Positions 15,267 to 22,412 of a stretch of DNA of 22,501 nt are shown here, in pieces. The position numbers and the translations under genes are program-made. The DNA is taken from NCBI GenBank assembly GCA_027083045.1, contig JALWQP010000060.1, positions 1-22,501 on the forward strand, given 5' to 3'. This DNA is from Desulfurococcales archaeon. GTDB taxonomy: Archaea > Thermoproteota > Thermoprotei_A > Sulfolobales > Desulfurococcaceae. Positions within the stretch are counted from its first letter, which is position 1; each line of letters opens with the position of its first letter. The notes under the pieces are model-generated. The model was given only the letters and a program-made list of their open reading frames with translations. It searched no databases and was not told the DNA's origin.

Positions 15267-15914
15267 ATGGCATTACTTCAAGTAGCCCTCGACACGGATA
15301 ACATCTCCTTTGCCCTAAGGCTTGCAAGCATCTTATCCTCCGAGCTTGACAGAGAAAAACTATTGATTGAGGCAGGCACACCCCTCATAAAATCCTGGGG
15401 GGCATTGAGTGTAAAACTATTGAAAGAAATCACACAGTCAAAAGTGGTTGCAGATACGAAGACAATGGACGTAGGAGGATTTGAGTCCGAAATCATGTTT
15501 AAAGCAGGTGCAGATATCGTAACTGTGCTTGGACTAGCTGACGACTCAACCATCATAGATGCTGTAAAAACCGCCCACAGATACAATGGACAGGTCATGG
15601 TAGACCTTATTAACTGTGCCGATCCGGTGAAGCGAGCAGAGGAAGCAATCAGTCTCGGAGCCGATATAATACTGTATCATCTCGGTATAGATGTCCAAAG
15701 AAGGAGAGGAATAACAGCATCTGATATGATTAACGAGATAAGGAAACTAGCTCGACTAAATGCAACATTAGCCGTAGCTGGAGGCATAAAGCCAGGTAAG
15801 GCAAAGCCCCTCGTAGAGGCTGGAGCTGAAATAATAATTGTGGGCTCCGCTATAACGAAGGCGGATGATCCATTATCAGTCGCATTACGCCTTATCGAAG
15901 AAATAAATGGATGA
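15267..15914 (+). CDS. hxlA: 3-hexulose-6-phosphate synthase
   Basis: OMP-decarboxylase-superfamily TIM barrel (215 aa). It interconverts D-arabino-3-hexulose 6-phosphate and ribulose 5-phosphate plus formaldehyde. In archaea lacking the oxidative pentose-phosphate pathway it works in the direction that yields ribulose 5-phosphate. The family motifs are the LLIEAGTPLIKSWG strand, VVADTKTMDVGGFE (Asp and Lys metal/catalytic residues), YHLGID, VAGGIKPGKAKPLVEAGAEIIIVGSAIT (phosphate loop). No 6-phospho-3-hexuloisomerase domain or gene is adjacent; it is presumably elsewhere. GTGGTG precedes the ATG by 6 nt. The product is a precursor for RibB downstream. The stop is 14 nt from the convergent trpS stop. 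Confidence 0.9.
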   Translation: MALLQVALDTDNISFALRLASILSSELDREKLLIEAGTPLIKSWGALSVKLLKEITQSKVVADTKTMDVGGFESEIMFKAGADIVTVLGLADDSTIIDAVKTAHRYNGQVMVDLINCADPVKRAEEAISLGADIILYHLGIDVQRRRGITASDMINEIRKLARLNATLAVAGGIKPGKAKPLVEAGAEIIIVGSAITKADDPLSVALRLIEEING

Positions 15915-15928
15915 AGGGTGATAAAGTC

Positions 15929-17035
15929 TTAGAAATCAGGTATATTCACATGTTTTTCGACAATCTGGCTCTCCAAGAGCTCCCTATATTTCTCCTGGTG
16001 AACCTTGATCAACTCTAATAATAGTTTTAATGCGTTCTTTTTGCATCTACCACAGAGGATCTCGCCCCTCCTACACCTTTCGTACTGTTTCTTCAGTTCT
16101 TCATCGTTTCGTAACAGAAAATATGTATATAGCTCATAGATCGTACACTTCTCTGGCTCGCCGCCAAGAAGCCTCTGCTCTTCCGCCGTGGGCCTACCGC
16201 CTGTCAATGCCATCATTACTTTTTTCTTAATTACCTCGGGCTTGTCTAATAGGAGGATCGCGAAATCTGATTTGCTACTGCTCATCTTGTTTCCATCGAG
16301 ACCACGTATGAACTTATGATAGAATGATGCAGGCCTCCTTAGACCAAGCTCTTGCGCGAATCTGTCAGCTAGATCTCTTGTTAGGCGGAGATGAGGGTCT
16401 TGATCAGCGCCCACTGGCACAAGGATGTGTTTGTAGCCTCCATAAGCTTTCAGTTGCATATGGAGGATATCCGATGCCTGTGTCAGTGCGGCAACGATCT
16501 TACCAGGGCTAGCCTCTCCATAAATGGCCTCGAACTCCGCCTTCGTTATTTTTCTCGAGAACATCTGGATTAGCCTATAGTATGGCGTTGTATTGTTTGT
16601 CTGGAAATAGAAATCGGTCTTAGTAGGGTCGAGTCCCCATGCTATGGCGTGGCGTATATATTCTAAGCCATACTCGATCACTTTTCGACGACCAAGCTTT
16701 CTGACAGCATATGCTTCTGCATCTGCAACTACTATTTTAACATGTACACCAAGGCTCTGAAGATATTTCAGCTCCTCGAAAACCATTAAGTGTCCTAGAT
16801 GGGTATGGCCACTGGGCATGAAACCCGTCAATACAGCGACTTTTTCCCCACGATTGAGGGCGTCAAGCCATTTATCAAAATCCCTATGGCCAAACACTAT
16901 TCTTCTCGTGAAGAAATGGTGTTTAATGGGGAGCTTGTCTAGAACAGTATCAATGGGTTGAATACCGAATTGCTTGAAGAGCTTCTCGTATTTCTCGATA
17001 GCAAAGTGGCCCCATGGGTCTAGTATCGTTGACAA
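15929..17035 (-). CDS. trpS: Tryptophanyl-tRNA synthetase, archaeal/eukaryotic type
   Basis: Class Ic aminoacyl-tRNA synthetase (368 aa) that charges tRNA-Trp with tryptophan. HIGH-type motif GHTHLGH (76-82) in the Rossmann domain, with VVADAEAYAVRKL, VGADQDPHLRLTRDLADR (amino-acid binding) and the KMSKS-type loop NKMSSSKS (249-256). A C-terminal cysteine group (CRRGEILCGRCKK) matches archaeal TrpRS. The TTG start has GGGTG 8 nt upstream, and an N-terminal extension (DPWGHFAIEKYEKLFKQFG) precedes the catalytic core as in archaeal and eukaryotic enzymes. It follows the amidohydrolase by 51 nt on the same strand and is convergent with hxlA. Confidence 0.95.
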   Translation of the reverse strand: MSTILDPWGHFAIEKYEKLFKQFGIQPIDTVLDKLPIKHHFFTRRIVFGHRDFDKWLDALNRGEKVAVLTGFMPSGHTHLGHLMVFEELKYLQSLGVHVKIVVADAEAYAVRKLGRRKVIEYGLEYIRHAIAWGLDPTKTDFYFQTNNTTPYYRLIQMFSRKITKAEFEAIYGEASPGKIVAALTQASDILHMQLKAYGGYKHILVPVGADQDPHLRLTRDLADRFAQELGLRRPASFYHKFIRGLDGNKMSSSKSDFAILLLDKPEVIKKKVMMALTGGRPTAEEQRLLGGEPEKCTIYELYTYFLLRNDEELKKQYERCRRGEILCGRCKKNALKLLLELIKVHQEKYRELLESQIVEKHVNIPDF

Positions 17036-17086
17036 TTAGCATACACCCTTGCCTAGATTTATTCGGAGAATAAGGTATTGTCTTAT

Positions 17087-18172
17087 CTAGTTAAAACTCT
17101 TTATAATAACCCCACCCCGTACAACGAGTTTATCACAATAAGCACCTCTTCTAATGATCGAGCCGTACACATTCCATGAATATCTGGCAAGTCTAGGCTC
17201 TCTCAATATTAACATATCAGCCGGTTGTCTGACATCTATAAATCTTGGCGATGTACCTAGTGCTTTGTAACCATTAGTAAAGGCCATCTTGACAATCTCG
17301 CGTGTATCGATATCCCCTCTATATATTGTGAATAACAATTCCATCTCGGCAAAGATATCTGGGTGAAAACAGCCTGCATTATCTGTACCCAAAGCTATGG
17401 TAACTCCTTCTTTGAGAGCAGCGGCTATGTCGGCCATTCTTCCAATAAACCATAAGTTGCTACGTGGGCAGACCACGAGCGGTATATTTTCTTCTGCCAG
17501 CCGTCTGAACTCCCATTTTTTGAGAAAAATACCATGTACAACACTAACTAGTTTCACTCTGTAATTCAAAAGATAGTGAAGACTACCTCTTTCTTCCATT
17601 CGTCTTGTTTCACTGACATGTGCACTGACCGGATACATGAGGGAGAGACGGGAGATTTCCTCCATAACATATGGAGGTATCCTCAGCGGATTCGATACCC
17701 CTATACCACCGCAAATCCTTGCTACATCATCGTATTCTACCGTATCAAGTAAATTAAAGGGTCTGGAAAGCCCCAGATATCTAGGTCCGGTTTTTTCTAT
17801 GAGCTCCTTGTTTTCTCTGCAATAATCTTTGTGTTCTTGGAAATCAACTAAGGCATAGTATATACTGATTGCTTTAGCCAGTGGGTTGTCAATGAATTTA
17901 TGTCTTAACAGACGCGTAATCGGTAGCTTTATTCCTTTACTCCCCACAAACGATGCTAGATCATAACCTATACAGGACTCTGGAGCAACATAGTCGTTTA
18001 AGTGCGTATGTGCATTAACAGGGAGAGGTAAAGCGATCCCACCAATGCTTAACCCATCCGATGACCATGTCTGCTCGATATCCGTTATTACACCGTCTTC
18101 TATCTGAATATAGGCATGCTCGATCACATCCAGGCTTTCTCCCAAAAGTATCTTGTCGAGATTTATGATCAA
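17087..18172 (-). CDS. Metal-dependent amidohydrolase, deaminase type (candidate pyrimidine deaminase)
   Basis: Amidohydrolase-superfamily TIM barrel (361 aa, COG0402-like). Metal ligands visible: His55/His57 (NAHTHLND), His185 in SAHVSETRRMEE, His213 (VVHG) and Asp264 (LGTDNAG). The His185-x-x-Glu188 spacing is the pattern of deaminases acting on cytosine, S-adenosylhomocysteine or related bases, where that Glu is the proton shuttle. CPRSNLWF matches the family's conserved strand. The N-terminal beta segment (DKILLGESLDVIEHAYIQIEDGVITDI) and C-terminal LVVRGGVII form the usual companion beta-sandwich. No known single substrate can be read. It is divergent from the riboflavin operon, 145 nt from the ribB start, and in line with trpS. 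The start TTG at 18172 has no obvious ribosome binding site; it is the first in-frame option after an in-frame stop, apart from a CTG. Confidence 0.72.
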   Translation of the reverse strand: MIINLDKILLGESLDVIEHAYIQIEDGVITDIEQTWSSDGLSIGGIALPLPVNAHTHLNDYVAPESCIGYDLASFVGSKGIKLPITRLLRHKFIDNPLAKAISIYYALVDFQEHKDYCRENKELIEKTGPRYLGLSRPFNLLDTVEYDDVARICGGIGVSNPLRIPPYVMEEISRLSLMYPVSAHVSETRRMEERGSLHYLLNYRVKLVSVVHGIFLKKWEFRRLAEENIPLVVCPRSNLWFIGRMADIAAALKEGVTIALGTDNAGCFHPDIFAEMELLFTIYRGDIDTREIVKMAFTNGYKALGTSPRFIDVRQPADMLILREPRLARYSWNVYGSIIRRGAYCDKLVVRGGVIIKSFN

Positions 18173-18258
18173 GGGCTCTGTGCCGGAGATCCCTTCCTCA
18201 CCTCCATCGGTCTGGACCAGGAATCTTCATCGCCCAAAGAGTAATCTGGGTAGGAATA

Positions 18259-18288
18259 CCTTATTATTAGTGTACCCTAAACACACTA
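18259..18288 (+). promoter_or_regulatory. ribB operon promoter with dyad TAGTGT-N9-ACACTA (candidate operator)
   Basis: A TATA-like ccttattatta (18259-18269) is followed by the perfect inverted repeat TAGTGT (18268-18273) and ACACTA (18283-18288). A transcript starting about 26 nt after the TATA centre would begin near 18290, at the end of the dyad, leaving a short leader with the GGTG before the TTG start. A factor on this dyad would block or modulate TFB/RNA polymerase. No regulator gene is seen nearby. Confidence 0.4.
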
Positions 18289-18317
18289 TAGAACAGAATC
18301 CTAATGGTGTACTAGAC

Positions 18318-19004
18318 TTGGTTGATTGGATAGCTGTTAGAAACGAACTCCTTTCGGGAAAGCCTGTCTTAGTTTTTGATAGTGCTGAAAGAGAAGCTGA
18401 GACTGATATGATATTCTATGCTGGTGTAATAGACTCTAAGAAAATAACTTATTTGAGGAAAAACGCTGGAGGACTGATATGCTTCGTATCTGGTAGTAAG
18501 TTCAGGGAAACACTCCGATTACCGTTCATGAACGAGCTTCTATCAAAGCACCCCGTCCTACGAGAAATCAGTGTTAGGAGGCCCAGATACGGTGATCCTC
18601 CAGCCTTCAATCTATGGCTAAACCATGTTGATACCAGGACGGGAATAAATGATAACGATAAAGCATTAACAATTAAGAGTCTCCATAAGGTTGCAGAACT
18701 AGTGTATAAGGGCTTCAGTACAGAAGCGATCGAAACATTTAAACGAGAGTTCTACGCTCCTGGCCATGTTCCACTACTAACCTCGAGAGGACTAGCGAAT
18801 AGGCGGGGACACACGGAGCTCGCAACATCCCTTGCCTTGATCACCGGTTTAACCCCTAGCATGGTTATAGCGGAAATGCTCGCCGAGGGAATAAGCCTGC
18901 CATACGAAGACGCACGAAAATTCGCGAGGAGGAACGGTCTGCTCTTCATCAACGGATTCGATATCATTACGGAGGCTGAGAAGAGGGGCTTCCTATATGA
19001 TTAA
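18318..19004 (+). CDS. ribB: 3,4-dihydroxy-2-butanone 4-phosphate synthase
   Basis: Converts ribulose 5-phosphate to 3,4-dihydroxy-2-butanone 4-phosphate plus formate for riboflavin. The reading frame is open from 18153, but I start it at TTG 18318 because GGTG lies 8 nt upstream and the resulting 228 aa, opening MVDWIAVRNELLSGKPVLVFDSAERE, match the family's length and N-terminus. The conserved acidic site FDSAEREAETDM (Mg2+), RTGINDNDKALTI and PGHVPLLTSRGLANRRGHTE (with the active HTE) are all present. No GTP cyclohydrolase II domain is fused, as is normal in archaea. Overlaps ribC by 8 nt; first gene of the operon. Confidence 0.93.
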   Translation: MVDWIAVRNELLSGKPVLVFDSAEREAETDMIFYAGVIDSKKITYLRKNAGGLICFVSGSKFRETLRLPFMNELLSKHPVLREISVRRPRYGDPPAFNLWLNHVDTRTGINDNDKALTIKSLHKVAELVYKGFSTEAIETFKREFYAPGHVPLLTSRGLANRRGHTELATSLALITGLTPSMVIAEMLAEGISLPYEDARKFARRNGLLFINGFDIITEAEKRGFLYD

Positions 19005-19467
19005 AATAGGCGTTGTCGATACGACATTTTCAAGGGTCGATATGGCGAGATACGCCATAAAAGTTATCCAAGAAAATCTGCCCGAAGCAAAGATAATAAG
19101 ATACACTGTTCCCGGCATCAAAGACATACCAGTGGCTGCTAGGAATCTTATAATGAACGAAGGATGTGATGCGGTCATAACCTTGGGCTGGGTTGGAGCC
19201 AAACAGGTTGATAAGTACAGCTACTTAGCTATGAGCACTGGCCTCATAATCCTCCAGATCATGACCGGTAAGCACATTATTGACGTAACAGTACACGAGG
19301 ATGAGGCTGATAACCCGGACGAGCTCCTCGAGATCGCCAAGAACAGGGCAATGGAGCATGCTTTAAATCTTGTAAAACTAATTAGACATGGACGAGAAGC
19401 ACTTACAAGATATGCTGGGCAAGGCCTTAGACAAGGTAGGCCCGATGTAGGTCCGCTCAAAATGTAG
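18997..19467 (+). CDS. ribC: Riboflavin synthase, archaeal type
   Basis: Archaeal riboflavin synthase (156 aa) that dismutates two 6,7-dimethyl-8-ribityllumazine molecules to riboflavin. It is related to lumazine synthase rather than to bacterial RibE. It starts with IGVVDTTFSRVDMA (the FxxxDM segment of the archaeal family), then RYTVPGIKDIPVAA, LGWVGAKQVDKYSY and DVTVHEDEADNPDELLEIAKNRA, all family features. The ATG overlaps the end of ribB by 8 nt, with GAGGGG shortly upstream, so translation is probably coupled. The C-terminal tail from RHGREALTRYAGQGLRQ is longer than in lumazine synthases. Next gene after 5-14 nt is ribH. Confidence 0.93.
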   Translation: MIKIGVVDTTFSRVDMARYAIKVIQENLPEAKIIRYTVPGIKDIPVAARNLIMNEGCDAVITLGWVGAKQVDKYSYLAMSTGLIILQIMTGKHIIDVTVHEDEADNPDELLEIAKNRAMEHALNLVKLIRHGREALTRYAGQGLRQGRPDVGPLKM

Positions 19468-19481
19468 GTGGTGTGTTTACA

Positions 19482-19940
19482 ATGGATGTAAAGATAGGTA
19501 TTGTCGTGGCAGAATTCAACTATGATATAACTTATCTAATGCTTCAGAAAGCAATAAATCATGCAAAATTCCTCGGCGTAAAAGTTCCCATCGTAGTGAA
19601 AGTTCCCGGGACATACGAGATACCATTTGCCGTGAAAAAACTACTAGAAAGAAAAGATCTTGACGGAGTAGTGGCTCTCGGTGCAGTCATACAGGGGGAG
19701 ACAAAACATGATGAATTAGTAGCGGGCCAGACAGCTAGGAAAATGATGGATCTAATGATAGAGTATGGAAAACCAGTAGGACTAGGTATAATTGGGCCTG
19801 GAGCAACAAGAATGCAGGCAATGGAGAGAATCGAGGACTATGCCAGAAGAGCCGTAGAAGCTGTTGTGAAGATGATATTAAGGACAAAGAAACTCGGCGA
19901 AATAGAGCTAAGAGATGATGAGATCATCATCGTTGAGTAA
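19482..19940 (+). CDS. ribH: 6,7-dimethyl-8-ribityllumazine synthase
   Basis: Condenses 5-amino-6-ribitylaminouracil with 3,4-dihydroxy-2-butanone 4-phosphate, joining the two branches of riboflavin synthesis. 152 aa; VAEFNYDIT (substrate loop), VPGTYEIPFAVKKL (phosphate-side contact) and GAVIQGETKHDELV with the catalytic His are all visible. The ATG at 19482 has GGTGGTG 8 nt upstream; an earlier in-frame GTG at 19473 lies inside that ribosome binding site and is unlikely. The family assembles into pentamers or icosahedral shells. The gene is immediately after ribC and 27 nt before arfA on the same strand. Confidence 0.95.
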   Translation: MDVKIGIVVAEFNYDITYLMLQKAINHAKFLGVKVPIVVKVPGTYEIPFAVKKLLERKDLDGVVALGAVIQGETKHDELVAGQTARKMMDLMIEYGKPVGLGIIGPGATRMQAMERIEDYARRAVEAVVKMILRTKKLGEIELRDDEIIIVE

Positions 19941-19967
19941 AATAGTCTAGAATAGGTAGAGAGTCTT

Positions 19968-20678
19968 TTGCCCCGTATAACGCTCATAAAATTATTGGAG
20001 TACAGAGAGTGGACGGAGACACTAGGCTATGATAGAGAGTGGAAGATACAGGAGCTACAATCAAATATCTACTCAAGTCTTCAGAGAATGTTTTCTAGGA
20101 GAGGAGGTTTTGTCATACCAGTTAGATACGATTACTTCATAGCGCTCAGTAATGGCTTTAAAGAAAAAGATCTTGAAGAAATACTGACAGATATTGAGCC
20201 GCTCTCTCCAAAAGGTGTGAGGATAGTATCACTAGTGCATAAGAGGCCCTTCACAGCACAACTAATGGCAAGCAGAATTGCGGAAAAAGAGGATAAAAAA
20301 CTCGTGTATATTAGTGGTGACGAAGAACCCTTGGCTGTGGTACACATAGATTTCAATAATATAACGAGAACAACTATTCAGACTAGTGTGTTCGAAACAT
20401 ATGTCAAGATCATGAGTGTTTATAGCGAGATAACTAGAGCTACTATTCGTCTTGGAGGCATTACGGGTTATTTGGGCGGGGACAATATGATCGCCGTGTT
20501 AAGTATAGATGCCATTAATGATCTATTGGAGCTCTTACCAACATATCTTAAGGCTGGTGTAGGCGTATCACTGAATTCACGTAAGGCTCTCGAGTTATCA
20601 GCTAAAGCATTAAGTGATATAAGGACAAATAGGTGCAGGAGATTCCTCATTCTTTATGATAACGAGCTTCAAGTATAA
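19968..20678 (+). CDS. arfA: GTP cyclohydrolase III (ArfA)
   Basis: Archaeal GTP cyclohydrolase III, which converts GTP to a formamidopyrimidine nucleotide (FAPy), the first step of archaeal riboflavin and deazaflavin synthesis. 236 aa, slightly short of typical (about 250-268). N-terminal MPRITLIKLLEYREWT, VVHIDFNNIT (about 125-133), LGGDNMIAVLS (GGDN 170-173) and AGVGVSLNSRKALELSAKAL correspond to the conserved cyclase-like motifs of the MJ0145 enzyme, whose fold resembles adenylate cyclases with paired GGDN-type sites. The TTG start has GGTAG about 10 nt upstream. Last gene of ribB-ribC-ribH-arfA; arfB, arfC and riboflavin kinase genes are not in the window. The 3' end overlaps the convergent surface protein by 32 nt. 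Confidence 0.88.
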   Translation: MPRITLIKLLEYREWTETLGYDREWKIQELQSNIYSSLQRMFSRRGGFVIPVRYDYFIALSNGFKEKDLEEILTDIEPLSPKGVRIVSLVHKRPFTAQLMASRIAEKEDKKLVYISGDEEPLAVVHIDFNNITRTTIQTSVFETYVKIMSVYSEITRATIRLGGITGYLGGDNMIAVLSIDAINDLLELLPTYLKAGVGVSLNSRKALELSAKALSDIRTNRCRRFLILYDNELQV

Positions 20679-21846
20679 GGACAATAAATGCAACCGCTAC
20701 CGACACAATAATACCTATATTCTTGATAATCCAGTTTAGAAGACTGGCATTACTAGCTATAATTCCTTTTTCTCCATTAATTGTTCTTATGATAGTAGCT
20801 GAGCCGTTCTGAATGCTCATTGTGGGGCTCGCTGAGCTTAAAGTATTTGATGGCGTAGCCGTATTTAAAGGTACGGTAACGTGTTTAACGATGTTTACAC
20901 GGTGGTTGCCCGGATCCTCTACTGATACTATAAAGCTAACGTTGGCTATTTTCCCCCCTGCGAAGTATGTTTGCTGAATATTGTACCATATAGTGACGTT
21001 CATATACTGTGAATAATCATAACCACCCAACGAGGTTTTGATTCCCGGTTTAAATCTGCATTCACCCATGCTACAATGCTCCAATAATATTATTGCCTTA
21101 ATCGTGTTCTTAGACGTTGATACCCCATCCCTGATAATCAGCTTAAGCTCCACATGGATTATTCCAAGCGAAGGACAATATCTCCCCGTGGTTCCTAGCA
21201 CCTTAATTCTCGGAGGCCTTATATCGATATGTATATTGCTGGGTATTCCTTCAAAGCTTGTTGAAGTATTGCCAATAGTAACATGTAACATATATTTTTT
21301 CTGAAACAATGTATTGTTGGACCATAAGAGTATATGTTTACCCATTCTACCATTTATCGATGCTATGCCATTACTGAAGTTTACGTTAAGTAGTTGTACG
21401 TGATTAAATATTAGAGCTATATGGCCAGATATGTTTTCACCGTACTCATCGGTGATTCTTATTTCCTTGTTAAGTACTGTGTATGGGAGCATAATATTGA
21501 TGATATGTTTACTTTGCATTGTAGTGTCGATAGTTTTCTCACCTTCATAAATGATCCCATATATATTATACTCTATCGTTAAATGGATCTTGAGGTTACC
21601 CGATAATGGTGACGGTATATTGAAGACTGAGATACCAGATGCATTGGTGCTGTTTGTGTAGACATGCATGATATCACTACTGGGAATAAGCGATATAGTT
21701 GCATTTGGTAATGGTGTACCATCAAGTAGTTCTACATGGATAACTATAGATACATAACTAACTGCATAATTTATGCTCGTATTGAGTAAACATGCTGCAA
21801 GAATAATGAATATCATACCAGCGGTAAGGGTACGCAGGCCAATCAC
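20647..21846 (-). CDS. Secreted or surface glycoprotein-like protein with C-terminal anchor
   Basis: 399-residue protein with an N-terminal signal peptide (hydrophobic AGMIFIILAACLLN), a large extracellular beta-rich part and a C-terminal transmembrane helix (about 375-392, IIVSVAVAFIVLILE) ending in a short basic tail. There are roughly ten or more N-x-S/T sequons (for example TNSTNASG, GNTS, MNVTIW, ANVSF), consistent with crenarchaeal N-glycosylation. The first third (YVSIVIHVELLDGTPLPNATISL ... FNIPSPLSGNLKI) looks like an Ig/CARDB-type beta domain; the rest is unassigned. I do not recognise a named family. The start is GTG (21844-21846), with an alternative in-frame ATG at about 21816. 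It overlaps arfA by 32 nt at its end; a functional link is unlikely. Confidence 0.7.
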   Translation of the reverse strand: MIGLRTLTAGMIFIILAACLLNTSINYAVSYVSIVIHVELLDGTPLPNATISLIPSSDIMHVYTNSTNASGISVFNIPSPLSGNLKIHLTIEYNIYGIIYEGEKTIDTTMQSKHIINIMLPYTVLNKEIRITDEYGENISGHIALIFNHVQLLNVNFSNGIASINGRMGKHILLWSNNTLFQKKYMLHVTIGNTSTSFEGIPSNIHIDIRPPRIKVLGTTGRYCPSLGIIHVELKLIIRDGVSTSKNTIKAIILLEHCSMGECRFKPGIKTSLGGYDYSQYMNVTIWYNIQQTYFAGGKIANVSFIVSVEDPGNHRVNIVKHVTVPLNTATPSNTLSSASPTMSIQNGSATIIRTINGEKGIIASNASLLNWIIKNIGIIVSVAVAFIVLILEARYHKE

Positions 21847-21881
21847 CAGTACAACATTCTAGATTATTGCATGTTTTATGT

Positions 21882-21959
21882 ATACTTTACTCAGTAAATG
21901 GGGCCCGCTCATCCCTTTAATTGGTCGCCGGTAATACCATTCATCACTAAGATTAGTAT
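21882..21959 (-). ncRNA. C/D box sRNA (2'-O-methylation guide), D' guide matches the 16S 530 loop
   Basis: Read on the minus strand: C box GTGATGA (21947-21941), D' guide, D'-like GCGA (21928-21925), spacer, C' box GGGATGA (21915-21909), D guide, D box CTGA (21894-21891). The segment tggtattaccg (21939-21929) pairs perfectly over 11 nt with CGGUAAUACCA, the conserved 530-loop sequence as I recall it in crenarchaeal 16S rRNA (E. coli 528-538). The ends can close as a stem: ATACT (21959-21955) with AGTAT (21886-21882), and TTA beside the C box with TAA beside the D box. The D guide (21908-21895, gcgggccccattta) has no target I recognise. The D' box is degenerate and no clear TATA is seen, so boundaries are approximate. 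Confidence 0.72.
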
Positions 21960-22047
21960 TCTTTATTGATTGTTTTCAAGTTTTACCTTAGGAACTTTTG
22001 AAGTCATGTATTGATATTTCTAGGAGGACTATGCAAACATTGTTCCG

Positions 22048-22344
22048 TTAATCGATTGCTGGTTTTCGTAGCACTTCTAACTGTTCTGCCGCGCGATTCT
22101 TTCGGGCCAGTTCTGTGTACACGCCAATAATTTTCATGCTTTGTCTTACTTCTTCGTCAAATCTGCATTCACTAGTTACTATTGTATCATTAATTAGCCT
22201 TACAACGATTTTCTGATAGTGTGGCTTATCACAGTTTTCAACACGTGCTTCTTTTATGAAGCCGTTCATAGCGAGTGCTTCAATAAATCTTAGTGGACAA
22301 TTATCCCTACAGATAATATATTGGTCAATTATTTCTTTGTTCAT
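22048..22344 (-). CDS. Small four-cysteine protein, unknown function
   Basis: 98-residue protein with four cysteines (12, 16, 38, 60), the first pair in IICRDNCP. This could hold zinc or an iron-sulfur site, but the C-x3-C plus distant spacing matches no motif I can name. The middle (KIVVRLINDTIVTSECRF) looks like beta strands and the C-terminus like a helix (YTELARKNRAAEQLEVL). It is supported as a gene by codon-length ORF quality, an ATG at 22344 with GGAAGAG upstream, and a TATA candidate (atattttatc on the minus strand, 22382-22391) about 26 nt before the probable start. I do not recognise the family. Confidence 0.6.
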   Translation of the reverse strand: MNKEIIDQYIICRDNCPLRFIEALAMNGFIKEARVENCDKPHYQKIVVRLINDTIVTSECRFDEEVRQSMKIIGVYTELARKNRAAEQLEVLRKPAID

Positions 22345-22412
22345 TGGTTGTCATCTCTTCCGTTCTATGGTGGATAAACTTGATAAAATATTCTGTCTAT
22401 TTTTCTCACAAC

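Noticed and set aside
18169..18207. A 12-codon leader-like ORF on the minus strand whose TGA overlaps the TTG start of the amidohydrolase, with GGAGGTGA nearby.
   Set aside because: The GGAGGTGA lies inside its own first codons, no start follows it at good spacing, and the peptide shows no regulatory pattern; read as chance.
18153..18317. In-frame N-terminal extension of the ribB frame (about 55 residues from 18153).
   Set aside because: Residues are low-complexity and unlike the family, and the TTG at 18318 with GGTG 8 nt upstream gives the normal family length.
18173..18317. FMN riboswitch (RFN) in front of ribB.
   Set aside because: The leader is short and no conserved RFN core is visible; archaea generally lack it.
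19909..19931. Near-palindrome gatgatgagatcatcatc at the end of ribH, considered as hairpin terminator.
   Set aside because: It is explained by coding (DDEIII) and no T-run follows; arfA continues the operon.
22031..22051. A 6-codon ORF with a near-perfect AGGAGG ribosome binding site on the plus strand (MQTLFR).
   Set aside because: Too short to support a product, overlaps the end of the opposite-strand gene, and has no visible partner. AGGAGG may be chance in an AT-rich gap.
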